Source of the DNA: Ignelater luminosus
Taxonomy: Eukaryota > Arthropoda > Insecta > Coleoptera > Elateridae
NCBI GenBank assembly: GCA_011009095.1
Contig: VTPC01008752.1
Coordinates: 1-64,000 of the forward strand
Reading direction: 5' to 3'
Length of the DNA: 64,000 bases
Of this stretch, positions 26,075 through 36,771 are shown in pieces; the first letter of the stretch is position 1; every line of letters starts with the position of its first letter. The translations under genes were made by a program, and so were the position numbers. The notes below the pieces were generated by a model, which worked only from the letters and a program-made list of their open reading frames with translations, did not search any database and was not told the origin of the DNA.

Positions 26075-27366
26075 CGAGGGTGGTCTGAAAAGTTTCCGAC
26101 CTAACAAACATACAAGACATTTTTTCAAAAATTTTTTTTTATTTTTCAACATAGTCTCCTTGTAACTCTACACACTTCTCCCAGCAATGCTCCCATCTCT
26201 GTAACCCGTCCAAATAGTACTCGGCATTTTTCTCTGCAAAATAATTGTTCACGAAGGTGATTGCCTCTTCATTTGACGAAAATCTTTGTCCTCCGAGCGC
26301 AATTTTTAGATGAGGGAACAAAAAGAAGTCGCTTGGGGCTAGATCTGGTGAGTAAGGCGGATGGTCAAGCAGTTCAAACCGTAATTCGTGGATTTTCGCC
26401 ATGGCAACCGCTGAGGTGTGAGACGGTGCGTTGTCTTGGTGAAACAGGATTTTCTTTTTCTGCAAATGTGGCCGTTTTTTCGCAAGTTCTGCCTTCAGCT
26501 TGTCAAGTAATGATGCATAGTATGCTCCTGTAATGGTTTTTCCTTTTTGAAGATAATCGATTAAAATAACTCCATGACTATCCCAAAAAACAGTCGCCAT
26601 CACTTTCCCAGCCGAAAAAACAGTTTTTGCTTTTTTTGGAGCCGGTTCCCCCTTTGCAGTCCACTGTTTGGACTGTATTTTTGTTTCGGGCGTATAATGG
26701 TGTATCCAAGTTTCATCTACAGTAATTAATCGGCGCCAAAACTCGGATTTATTTCGCCTAAACTGCGCCAAAAGAGCGTTGGAAATATTCATTCGAACAC
26801 GTTTTTGGTCTAACGTGAGCAAACGCGGCACCCAACGCGCGGACAGCTTTCTCATGCCTAAATGTTGATTTAATATGTGACAAACACGTTCTTTTGACAT
26901 GTTCATAACCTCTGCTATCTCTCTCACTTTAATTCGGCGGTCGTCTAGCACCATTTGGTGAACTTTGGCGATGTTTTCGTCGGTAGTTGCAGTTTTTGGA
27001 CGTCCCGAACGTTCATCGTCTCCCAAGCTCTTACGGCCACGTTTAAATTCAGCAGCCCAAACTTTCACTGTGGTAAATGATGGTGCAGAGTCCCCATACA
27101 CAGAATCCAACTCATCTTTTATTTGCGAAGGCGTATTGCCTTTCAAAAACAAATATTTAATGACAGCTCGATACTCGATTTTGTCCATTTTCACAAAAAA
27201 ACTCACATCAACTCACTCAAACGACTGTTACATAAAAACTGCGCGTCCAAAATGGCTGAAACTTTGGCGAGTAACTGTCAACAGATGAACAACGAAATTC
27301 AGTAGCTTTTATTTACGAGTGCTGCCATCTTCACGTTGAGATCGGAAACTTTTCAGACCACCCTCG
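26075..27366 (-). mobile_element. mariner (DD34D) element with intact transposase
   Basis: This 1292-bp element is flanked by TA at 26073-26074 and 27367-27368. The terminal inverted repeats are identical over 25 bases (26075-26099 against 27342-27366, starting CGAGGGTGGTCTGAAAAG). Length, ends and target site are all typical of mariner. It is the only element in the window whose gene is unbroken, so it is the best candidate for recent or present activity. Confidence 0.97.
26139..27206 (-). CDS. mariner transposase, apparently intact
   Basis: The 355-residue product cuts and pastes mariner elements in the nucleus by binding the inverted repeats and cleaving at TA. The N-terminal region has two helix-turn-helix motifs (around residues 20-50, with VKVWAAEFKRGR, and 85-115, with KVREIAEVMNMSKERV), followed by the WVPRLL variant of the mariner WVPHEL linker motif. 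The catalytic triad is complete: Asp in ITVDETWIHHY, Asp in HQDNAPSH, and Asp in SPDLAPSDFF, with 34 residues between the last two (DD34D). Two starts are possible: the ATG at 27204-27206, or the seventh codon at 27188, which gives ~349 residues and fits the family's usual length better. There is no stop or frameshift. Activity is inferred, not shown. Confidence 0.95.
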   Translation of the reverse strand: MSFFVKMDKIEYRAVIKYLFLKGNTPSQIKDELDSVYGDSAPSFTTVKVWAAEFKRGRKSLGDDERSGRPKTATTDENIAKVHQMVLDDRRIKVREIAEVMNMSKERVCHILNQHLGMRKLSARWVPRLLTLDQKRVRMNISNALLAQFRRNKSEFWRRLITVDETWIHHYTPETKIQSKQWTAKGEPAPKKAKTVFSAGKVMATVFWDSHGVILIDYLQKGKTITGAYYASLLDKLKAELAKKRPHLQKKKILFHQDNAPSHTSAVAMAKIHELRFELLDHPPYSPDLAPSDFFLFPHLKIALGGQRFSSNEEAITFVNNYFAEKNAEYYLDGLQRWEHCWEKCVELQGDYVEK

Positions 27367-27368
27367 TA

Positions 27369-28284
27369 TAATGGAGAAGACGGTGGTCGAGGGGTTTCCT
27401 CGAAGTGTCAAAGTGCAAACAGCAAAAATAAAAGACTTGGTGCAGGTTAGAGTCGGGCTTATTCATGGTGAAGCCAAACTCGATTGTATTTAGTACACTA
27501 TAGTATCAATTACACGAGGAACGCTCATCAAGCTAGCCAAAACCATACAAAGCGGTATCTAGGCAGGAGGAGGTGGAGAAGGTGTGCTGAAGGAACGATT
27601 ACTTAAAGTCTGTAATGTTACGGTTTTAAAATTTGGAAAATAAATCTAAGAGGGGTTTCTAAAATCTCTTCTTACGTTACTTTTGTTTGACAGGGAGGCT
27701 TGCAGATTTCAAGCTCCATGGTAGACCAACCCTCAGGATTGTTTTTCTATCCCTCCGCGCTTACAATCTCGATGCACCAATCAGAGACCTGACAACTATT
27801 TTAAGTTTACAAAATGTAAACTGGAGATTTTACAGAGGACGCTAATACATTACTTTACAACGAAAGACCCTTCGGGTGCTTTTTATACCAACCTCAGAAT
27901 AATTAACAATAAAAAAGAAACGCGATATTTTGAAAAATAAAGTAATATAAACTTTCTTGATGACAGCTATGTTATATTTATAAAAGAATTGTTGCAACGC
28001 AACAAGTCTACGGTAAGATGTTGGTATTTCGAATGTGTTAACGGTGAGGCGGTTCGGTTTCGGTAACGGTACGGTCCTGTCAGATATGTAAATAATGTTG
28101 GTAACGATATATGTGTATGTGGAAGACTGTCGGTCGGAGATGTATTGTGTCGGTATCGGTATATGTAAACGCTCGGATATTGTCACTCGGCCTTCTTCAT
28201 AAGTCAGATTGTTATTCGAAAGCGAGATGCAAATTTTGTGTTAATGAACTGACTACTGACTACCCATCGTTCAGGTACGGCTTT
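27369..28284. other. non-coding, with clustered CGGT-rich motifs
   Basis: No gene is seen. From about 28040 to 28170 the short string CGGT, often within CGGTA, recurs many times, and the composition becomes GC- and CpG-richer leading into the tandem duplication. Confidence 0.4.
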
Positions 28285-28333
28285 GAAGGAGCCGTGGTCG
28301 TTCTAAGAAGGCATCCTCTCCTCTTCGACCAAG

Positions 28334-28504
28334 ATGGGTTGTGTTCATTGTTGGAGGAGTGAACGACACGTCTGTGTTAATTCAGTGTTAGCGGCACTAT
28401 CCCGGAAGTTGGATACCGAAGCGGTACAGCAGCGACGTATTTCGCGATATTCGCAGGTCACGTTGTTGACGTCACATCTGGTGCTAGTATTAGCACAGTA
28501 TTAA
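28334..28504 (+). CDS. hypothetical small ORF, tandem copy 1
   Basis: A 56-codon frame starts at the same ATG as copy 2 (context AAGATGGG in both). The two products share VLAA-SR-LDTEA-Q-R around residues 18-34, with conservative changes (Val/Ile, Gln/Arg), and diverge after that. It has Cys near the start but no signal peptide or known domain. Conservation may only reflect the DNA duplication. Coding status is uncertain. Confidence 0.2.
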   Translation: MGCVHCWRSERHVCVNSVLAALSRKLDTEAVQQRRISRYSQVTLLTSHLVLVLAQY

Positions 28505-28853
28505 CGGCAAAATGGAAACGAAAAAACAGCAAAGGGGAATTTTCAGAACCACAACCATCGCGACTGTAGGTGCCGCGGTGGATGATTAATGAATTTGGGC
28601 ATGCGGGCATAAAGGCAGTGTGGATAAAGTGGGATCACGTACTGGTTCAGAGCGCGGTGTGGTCAGGCGGGTCACGGTACTTACAATGGACATCTTTTAA
28701 GTAAATAGCTACTAATAAACCGGCTAAATGATAATAGTAATTAAGAGTAATTCATTACAGCGTTTATTAGAAATGTCGAAAACCTTCATTCACTAAGGTT
28801 TCGAGTTTCGAGGTTGGTCATTCTAGGAAAGCATTCCCTCTTCTTAGACGAAG

Positions 28854-29045
28854 ATGGGTTATTGTGTTTGTTGGAGGACGGGAGGAGTGAACAACAACAC
28901 CGTGTTGGCGGCGCCATCCCGCAACTTGGATACCGAAGCGATACAACGGCGATCGATGATGCGGTGGTGCCCGACGTGTTTCGCTAACGGAAAGTGCTTA
29001 GATGCACGATATTACAGGCCACGTTGGTGTCACGTTCGATGCTAG
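28854..29045 (+). CDS. hypothetical small ORF, tandem copy 2
   Basis: A 63-codon frame paralogous to 28334-28504 at its N-terminal half. The C-terminal half is Cys-, Arg- and Trp-rich (CPTCF, RPRWCHVRC) and differs from copy 1, mostly because of indels. No family is recognised. It is listed because the start and ~35 codons of frame are shared by both copies. Confidence 0.2.
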   Translation: MGYCVCWRTGGVNNNTVLAAPSRNLDTEAIQRRSMMRWCPTCFANGKCLDARYYRPRWCHVRC

Positions 29046-29817
29046 TGTGAGAGCAGTATTAATGGAAGGGAAACGGAAAAACGATAGTTTTCAAGACCGA
29101 CTGTGTGCCGCGGTGGGTGCCTAATGAATTCGGGCATGCAGGTTATGATGGCGGTGCTGGTACTTTAGGGTTTCGCGCTTGGATTAGAGCACGGCGCGGT
29201 GGAAAGGGAACGTGAAATCGGAGATGGGGTGAGTCGACCTTTTAAATAAATATTTACTAATAAGCTATTAAGAGTAACAACGTTTCTTAGAACAAACATG
29301 TTGAATGTTGAAAACTTTGCATTCACTAATTGTTTCTAGTAATTTTGGTTGCGAAGTAGCGTAGACGCGGTTGCAGGCGTTTTAGCAGTACCGCGCTGAG
29401 CAAACGTTGTGATTGTTAGTTTCTTTATCATTAAATTCATCAGAATAAGTTTTCTGCTGTTTTATCAACGTTTGATCTGTAGTGACGAAAAACTTTAAAA
29501 AGCGGTTTTTTTTACCGAAGTGATTATTCGCACATCCTTCTAAAATGTTCCGTGAACTTTATAATCTTGTCAAGTTAATAAGTTGTAAGAATTAGCTGTT
29601 AACGATTAATTGAGACTACCATGAATGTGTAATGTCGATCTCTTCTGCGTCGATCCGAGAGACGTAACAAGTTAGCGGTCCTCGCGCTATGGTCGCATTC
29701 GGGAGGTCCAGGGAATAATCCTCGAGCCGACTGTTCTTACTAAGCTTTTACCATGATTTTTGTTAGTACTAAAGACAAATATCGGAACAATATTCTCCTA
29801 TAGACTCACCATTACAG

Positions 29818-29921
29818 TACAACAACATCAACAGCACCGCCAACACATCACAACCAGCTCGGATACTACGACCACCACCACAACACAGCATTACTGCCAC
29901 AGGATTACTACAGAACTTCGA
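29818..29921 (+). other. candidate host exon (low-complexity coding)
   Basis: A pyrimidine-rich run with CTATAG and then CATTACAG precedes TACAACAACATC, a plausible acceptor. One frame reads THHNQLGYYDHHHNTALLPQ followed by DYYRTS, which resembles the His/Gln/Tyr-rich parts of insect regulatory proteins. A weak donor (GAG|GTTGCT) would end it near 29921; otherwise the frame continues to about 30018. The GC-rich tandem block upstream could be its 5' region. Neither frame nor gene is certain. Confidence 0.25.
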
Positions 29922-30309
29922 GGTTGCTTTCTGTCACGATCCTGCATCATATTTGTACGTCGAACTCTTTCCCCAAAACACCAATTTACTCACCGTTACG
30001 GCCGAAAAAAGTCTAACTTTTAGAGCGGCAACAACGATTTGCCGCTTGTTTCGTCTATTTAAAGAAAACTTAGTCTACGGTTGTTGCATTTCTAATAACG
30101 ATTGGTAGATTTCATAGAACACCATTTTGAAGTCACTACGCCAGCAGGACATAAAGTTAAACGAACTTTTGTTTTTGATTTGTGACTTGATTGTATTAAA
30201 ACGAATTTAAAATTCAATGAACAAAAATAAAACATTGTCGAATAGTCTCTTATCTGTTATTAAGAATGATTTGATAGAATAATTCAATCCGACGAACCGT
30301 CCATCGCTA

Positions 30310-31602
30310 CGAGGGCGGTTCTATAAGTACCCGTGTTAGAAATGAAGACACGATTTTTTTCAAAAATTTTTTTTTTATTTTTCAACATAGTCTCCTTTTA
30401 GAAATATACACTTCTCCCAACGTTCCTGCCATTTTTTTAACCCCTCTAAAAAATAGGATTTGTCGAACTCTCCAAAATACGCCTCTATCTCGGCGATGAC
30501 TTCCTCGTTTGAGCTAAATTTTTTTCCCGCGAGCCATTTCTTCATGTTAGGAAACAAGAAAAAGTCGCAGGGAGCCAGATCGGGTGAATACGGGGGGTGC
30601 GGCAGCAATTCATAACGCAATTCATGCAGTTTGGCGGCGACAACTCCGGATGAATGTGCTGGTGCGTTATCGTGGTGAAACAGCACCTTCTTTTTCGCCA
30701 AATGCTTCCGTGTCTCCTTCAATTTTTTGTCGAAGCTGTCTAATAACTCACTGTAGTATTGTCCAATGATCGTTCTTCCTTTTTCTAAAAAATCCATGAG
30801 GATGACGCCGTTCGCATCCCAAAAAATCGTCGCCATGACCTTTCCGGCCGATGGAACCATCTTCGCCTTCTTTGGAACAGATTCACCGGGAGAAATCCAT
30901 TGTTTTGATTGTTGCTTAGTTTCTGGTGTGTAATGATGAATCCAGGTTTCATCAACGGTGACAACTCGACGCAAAACTCCTTCGGATTTCGCTTAAATTG
31001 CTCCAAACACTGCTTCGAAGTTAACAGCCGCATCCGCTTGTTGTCCACCGTTAGCAATCGCGACACCCATCGCGCCGACAATTTTTTCATCGCCAACTTA
31101 TCATGTAAAATATTAATTGCCGTTCCGGTCGACACACCTACGGCCTCTGCTACTTCACGCACTTTCGTTCGTCGATCAGCGAGAATCATGTCGTGGACTT
31201 TTTGAATGATTTCCTCGGTAACCACGTCTGCCGGGCATCCTGGTCGCTCCTCATCAAAAACGGATGTTCGCCCACGTTTAAATTCGTTGAACCAATATCT
31301 AACTGTGGTCATAGATGGCGAAGTGTCTCCATAAACAGCATCCAACTTTGCTTTTATCTCCTCGCATTTTTTCCCATCCAAAAACAGAAAGCGAATTACC
31401 GAACGATACTGCTCTTTTTCCATCTTAGCTAAAATCACGAAACACGTCTTACTCTAATGGCTGTCAAATCCAAACTAACCTATCAATCAGTCTGCAATTT
31501 GTTATACCGTCGTTTGATAGATGGCAGCACACGATGATAACACCAACTTCCCTCAGGAACGCCTTCTGTCGTCAAACACGGGTACTTACTGAACCGCCCT
31601 CG
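30310..31602 (-). mobile_element. mariner (DD34D) element, gene broken by one base
   Basis: This 1293-bp element has TA at 30308-30309 and 31603-31604. Its 28-bp inverted repeats (30310-30337 and 31575-31602, starting CGAGGGCGGTTC) have two mismatches. The ends resemble those of the 26075 element at the outer bases only, so it is a related but separate subfamily. Confidence 0.95.
30375..31438 (-). pseudogene. mariner transposase with a single-base frameshift
   Basis: The N-terminal part (31438 or, better, the MEK start at 31423, down to ~30977) carries the helix-turn-helix pair (TVRYWFNEFKRGR; TKVREVAEAVGVSTG) and the linker motif WVSRLL. The C-terminal part, in the next frame, has all three catalytic Asp: VTVDETWIHHY, HHDNAPAH and SPDLAPCDFF, with 34 residues between the last two. 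The break is a missing base in a run of A on the plus strand at 30973-30976. No other stop or shift is seen. A one-base gap in a homopolymer could also be an assembly error, in which case the gene would be whole. Confidence 0.94.
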
Positions 31603-31604
31603 TA

Positions 31605-34600
31605 GGTTGTAATAAATCCATTGTACCTTTCTTAGGTTAATTGGCAGTTCTGATTTTTTTAGATTGACCAAACCCTCTCCTTGTTTGAAGAAGAATGGTC
31701 TAGATGCATCTTAAGTTAGCCTGAAACTGATCTAGCCTGCGTTTCAGTTGAATTTTATTTTTCTGTTCTGCCATTACCTTCCGAAAAGTGTGGAAGTAAG
31801 GCACTATAAGAATACAAAATAGCTCAAATGTAATTTGCCATACACGTAGTATGAACTTTAACGTTTTAAGTAATCTGTTCCAATTCAACCGATTAGAAAG
31901 AGCAAAACACTTTGAGAATTGGTCCATTTGCACCTTTTCTTATTGATTATGTAAATATCAGCGAATCGATTCTAATATAATTGAAGGACACTCCGTATTT
32001 TCGGTCTATTCTGTGTTAAATGTTCTAGGAAAAAACACCTTATCTTTTATAGTTGTTTACTTAGCCGTTGTTTTGAGTGTGGAAATTCGGAGATATAATA
32101 AAAAAGTATTACAAACATTTTTGAAATACTACCGGCATTAAAGGAAATCTAAATCGTAAAACCTCAACTTGTCATTGTTTTTCTGACAACACATTCATAT
32201 TTTATTATCACTGTGTGTTAGGAAATGGCGCCGTGTGTCCCATTTGGCAACGTGTTACATTAAAATGGTGTGTTAAATCGTCACCTCAGAATCAACACTG
32301 GAAGAAATGATATGTTATGTAAGACGGTCGGTCCTTCCGAGTCCGAATGATGGTTTTCTCTAGTTCTCTCTTTTGAGAAGAGGCGATTGGCTGCGAGTGA
32401 GCCAAATATCAGAATCTCATGTATAAGCACGAAGTTATTTTAGATTTATGTGAACCACTCCATCACGAAATTTAATACTGAAAAAGGTTTGAAATATGAA
32501 TCAATATTTCGTGTGGATGTAATTTTTTATGTGGCCTGCGTTTATATCGCATGCATAAAGTAATAATGATGGAATTCGCGTAAAAGCAGTAACATTAGTT
32601 TTATCATAAAAAACAAATTTTAATATCACGTAAATACATAAAAATCTAGGCTATAATAATATTAGTTTTCTATTTGAATTCTTTTTATAAAAAAAGTTTA
32701 TTGATATTATTTATCAAAAACTATTGCCGTCAATGTGGAAATATAAACGAAATAGGAAGAATAGATGATGGGAATGCGTTGAATTTCAAAGAGATTCAAA
32801 GACAAGTGACAACAACTTAAGAGGAAAAAGGAATAGCAACGTCACTCTCTTTTTCAAGAATGAAATTTTCAAGATCCAACCAACTGGACTTAATATCTTT
32901 CCAAGACGAAGAGGTTGTTAGGTCGAGGCATATATCAAACGGTTTTAAAAAATGAAATAAGGACCTAATATTTTTTTCACATCAATTGCAGTATGAATAT
33001 GCGATAGTCGTTTTTTATGATGGAACTTTGAGAATTCACCAACATCCATGAATTCTAGAATGCTACTTTGTAAGGAAACTAGAACAGAATTAAAACCTCT
33101 TTATATTAATTTTTATTCGTGGTACATTTCTAGAAGTAAGAACAAAATGGGAGAATCATTTATAGATTTGGCCTTGAGAATTATCGATTTGTAGAATACT
33201 TACATGTTACCTAACGGGACTTCTATAAAATATTAAAATCAAACGTATTGAGCTGATCTGAGTATGCATTAAAGATATAATATTTTGTAAGAAAAAAATT
33301 TTAATGAAAATTGTCAAAAAACAAATGAAATATTAAAAACAAAATGTTCTTGTATTTGTTGTAGTATTGATTGAAAAGATTCCAGTACTAATTAGAATAT
33401 GCAAACCACATTTAGTTTGAGCTGATGGATTGATAAGACCGAAATGTATTTTTGGTGATCAATATCCAACGCCTGATTTATTTGTTTGGGTATCGTTGAA
33501 GTTTCTCAGACGCTGTTTTTACAGGTGTTGACGAGAATGTCCGCTAGGTAGTTACAATGGAGATCGATAAGTCAAGTGTGTAATCTCCAGATAGAATCAG
33601 ATCTTTCTCTTGTTGTGAAAGGTAATTCGAATTCGAATTCTTATTTTTCAGAATAATTCAAACAAGCGAATATCACAAACGTTACTGATGTTAAATGAAT
33701 TTTGACTTGATTTCGCTTTAATTAGGTAGTCCTGCCGAAACTTGAATTTAGATAGTTCAGTTTTTACCAGAGATCTTTGTCCTAAATTTAGCTCGACTGT
33801 ATTGTTTGACCAAAGTATTTTTCTTGTGTGCTTTCGAAATCATTCAATCAATATATCTGTAGGTTAAAGCTTCAATTATCATGGTCTGACATGGCACTTG
33901 AGTCTCTTTTTTAAATCTATTGGCTGAAACGCTGATTCTTTGTTTTCCATGATGACTCCAATATTTCTTTTTTGCTTAAAACAGTTAATGCCAGTACCTT
34001 GCTCTAAAACTTTATTTTTAGAATCTAATGCAGTTTACATTATAGTATCCCCCGTAGGTGTCAAACCAATTTGGACCGAATTTTTTTAATTTAGAAAACA
34101 CCGTTAGTAGTTTGGAATTTCTTAATTTACTTTTGTCTCAGAGTTACTGAGTTGTTTTTGATGAACCATATAAAATGTGATATTCCCATCTTTCTTATAA
34201 AACTCCAGTTTTGATTTTCTATTGAGAAGGAACAAGTTAGATTATGATGTTTGAAATCCAGTGTTCTAAAATCCAATTTTCGAAATCTTGTGTGTTTTCT
34301 GGCAAGAATGTAGTACAGATTTTGATTCACCAACTTGATATTGCTATAGTAAGTACTTACTTGTAGTATAATATCAGTCTATCAACATTAACGTAATTTT
34401 TGCATACTTTTTGCTCTTTCTTGGTTTTTATGAAATTGCTTGCCTTAATGAACTTTTCTTTAAATTTCTCTTCAATTATTTATTCGACGCTACGCCCATG
34501 GCGTTAATCCTAAGTATATATAAATGCAAGACTCCATAAATAGCACACATTTAAACGTTTCCTTACTACCGTCTCACTCTCATACAGGGTGTCGAGTCGG

Positions 34601-35474
34601 AAACCCTACATCTTTTTTTCTAGTCGCTGGCGGCATTAGAAAATCTTGTTTGAATGTTGTTTTTGGCCAAATTTAGACTGACTTTTTGTTTCCCATGTTT
34701 TAATATTTGGTTCTTATTTTGAGCAGCACAAAGGCAGGAGAAAGCCAAGCGATGGGCAGAATTCAATAATCGAAGTGCTATATTCTCCAAACAAGATGGG
34801 TTTAGAAGAAAGCCAAAACAATTACACGACAGGCCAAAGGACAAAGCCACCAAAGCTTACAAAAACTCAGTCAAGTCGACCAAAAATATAAAATGCGCCG
34901 AAATCGTAAAACAGGAAATCGGCCCAATTTTGAGCACCAAAACTTATGTGATTCTGTGGTTAATTGAATAGAAAAGATAAGAAAATAATCAGAATGAGGA
35001 ATGAAAATTTCATAGGAGCCTGACTTAGTAATCTTCAAGGGGACTCAGTCAAATGCTTTTATGACACCCAGCAAAAATAATAGCTGATAAGAGTAGAATG
35101 CAGTTTAATATTGCACAGTTGAAGAGTAGAATTTATTAGGTAATATGAGATCGCAAACTAAAATAAAAGTTTTGATCTATGGTGCACTTACAAAAACATC
35201 TGAGCAGATGAAGATTCTCAAATTGAGTTGTTAGCCCAAACTGTATTTTGTTTGATTCGCAAAATGCAAAACATATGACATTACTAAGAAACTCACCAGA
35301 GTTGGAAAATATCTTTGATATCTCCTAATATTGTGCTGATTGGATCGGTCAAACTTGATCATTCTATAAATAGAATTCTGAGAAAGTTTGTTTTATTGTA
35401 ATCACTGGAAAAGATAACGCTAACTTACTTGACCGTAAGGTTAAACAAAGCACAAAATTCTGTTATCTGAGAAG
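31605..35474. other. non-coding stretch
   Basis: No gene is supported. A lone TACAGGGTGTCGAG end-like motif starts at 34583. Frames at 31700-31933, 34127-34333 and 34620-34853 are unrecognised. Confidence 0.45.
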
Positions 35475-35476
35475 TA

Positions 35477-36769
35477 ACACATCGTTCAATAAGTCCCGAG
35501 ACTAACAACGAAAACAACATTTTTTTTTCAAAAATCATTTTTATTCATCAATATAATCTCCTTTTAGAGTGATACAATCTTTCCAACGCCTTTCCAACAT
35601 TTCTATACCATGTTTATAGAAGGATTTATCCTTTGCTTCAAAATAGGCTTCAGTTTCGGCAATGACCTCCTCATTTGAGCCAAATGTTTTTCCCTGGAGC
35701 ATTTTTTTGAGATCAGCAAAGAGTCAGTAGTCGCTGGGGGCTAAATCTGGCGAATACGGGTGGTGGGGAAGCAAATCAAAGCCCAACTCGTAGATTTTTG
35801 CCATTGTTTTCATGGACTTGTGGCATGGTGCATTGTCTTGCTGAAAAAGGATTTTTTTCTTCTTCATGTGCGGTCGTTTTGCTGCGATCTCCTCCTTCAA
35901 ACGTACCAACAAGTCAATATAATAATCACTGTTGATCGATTTACCTTTTTCCAGGTAGTCAATGAAAATGACGCCATGTGTATCCCAAAAAACAGACGCC
36001 ATGACTTTGCCAGCAGATTGCTGCGTTTTTGGACGCTTTGGGCGGCTTTCGCCAGCCATGCGCCACTCAGATGATTGCCGATTCGACTCCGGAGTGAAAT
36101 GATGTATCCATGTTTCATCCATGGTCACGTATCGACGCAGGAAATCCTTTTTATTGCGAGTAAATAGCGATAAACAGCTCTCTGAATCGTCGATTCGTTG
36201 CTGTTTTTGTTCCATTGAAAGCAATCGCGGAACCCACTTGGAAAAAACCTTTTTCATGCTCAATTTTTCATGAAGGATTGTAAATACGCTTCCAGATGAT
36301 ATCTGTGTCATTTCTGCAATCTCACGGACCTTTACTTTGCGATTTTTCATTACGATTTTGAATACTTCACTCACATTTTCCGGTGTAACGGCTTCCAAAG
36401 GCCTACCCGAACGTTCCGCATCGTTTGTGTCCGTACGACCACGTTTAAACTCAGCATACCAACGACAAATCGTTGATTTGGATGGAGAGGAGTCCGGGTA
36501 ACGTTTCTCAAGCCATTGCTGGGCTTCTACGGTGTTTTTACCCATTAAAAAACAATGTTTTATCAACACGCGAAACTCGCTTTGTTCTATTTTTCAAACA
36601 AATTACAAAGTGACTTTACTCTAACCTCGATAACTCTGCTGTTTGTGGTCCAATCGACGTGAAATTTTTACACGTTTCATGTGAAGGTTCGCACTCTAGG
36701 GAAACGTGGCTAGTTTGGTACTACTAGCACCATCTCTGGGTTAGTCTCGGGACTTATTGAACGATGTGT
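35477..36769 (-). mobile_element. mariner (DD34D), irritans-like, perfect 30-bp ends
   Basis: A 1293-bp element between TA at 35475-35476 and 36770-36771. The inverted repeats 35477-35506 and 36740-36769 (starting ACACATCGTTCAATAAGT) are identical over 30 bases. The transposase resembles the irritans group (Himar-like). Perfect ends beside a damaged gene suggest a fairly recent insertion that was already defective, or point decay after insertion. Confidence 0.96.
35541..36590 (-). pseudogene. irritans-like mariner transposase, start lost and one stop
   Basis: The frame spans 350 codons including the stop at 35541-35543, the family's normal length. Helix-turn-helix regions (ICRWYAEFKRGR; VKVREIAEMTQISSG), the WVPRLL linker and the triad (VTMDETWIHHF, QQDNAPCH, SPDLAPSD; 34 residues between the last two Asp) are all present. 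Two lesions are visible. The expected initiation codon at 36588-36590 reads ATA, and a TGA at 35724-35726 falls just after the third Asp (SDY, stop, LFADL). Downstream sequence continues in frame to the normal end (RRWKDCITLKGDY). A GTG within the frame (36567) is not a credible eukaryotic start. Confidence 0.94.
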
Positions 36770-36771
36770 TA

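Larger units (their letters stand above)
28285..29330. repeat. ~530-bp tandem duplication, GC-rich
   Basis: Copy 1 (about 28285-28797) and copy 2 (about 28808-29330) align end to end with many substitutions. Landmarks are GTTGGATACCGAAGCG versus CTTGGATACCGAAGCG, GCCGCGGTGG, GGGCATGC and CATTCACTAA, the last at 28787 and 29320 (period 533). The block is markedly richer in GC and CpG than its surroundings. Each copy starts a small reading frame at the same place. It could be promoter or untranslated sequence of a host gene, a duplicated non-coding RNA, or a duplicated small gene. Confidence 0.8.

Noticed and set aside
26261-27288. Plus-strand frames across the intact mariner
   Set aside because: Antisense to the transposase, with no motifs of their own.
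28000-28200. CGGT-rich stretch as a tandem satellite
   Set aside because: The motif recurs irregularly without a constant period.
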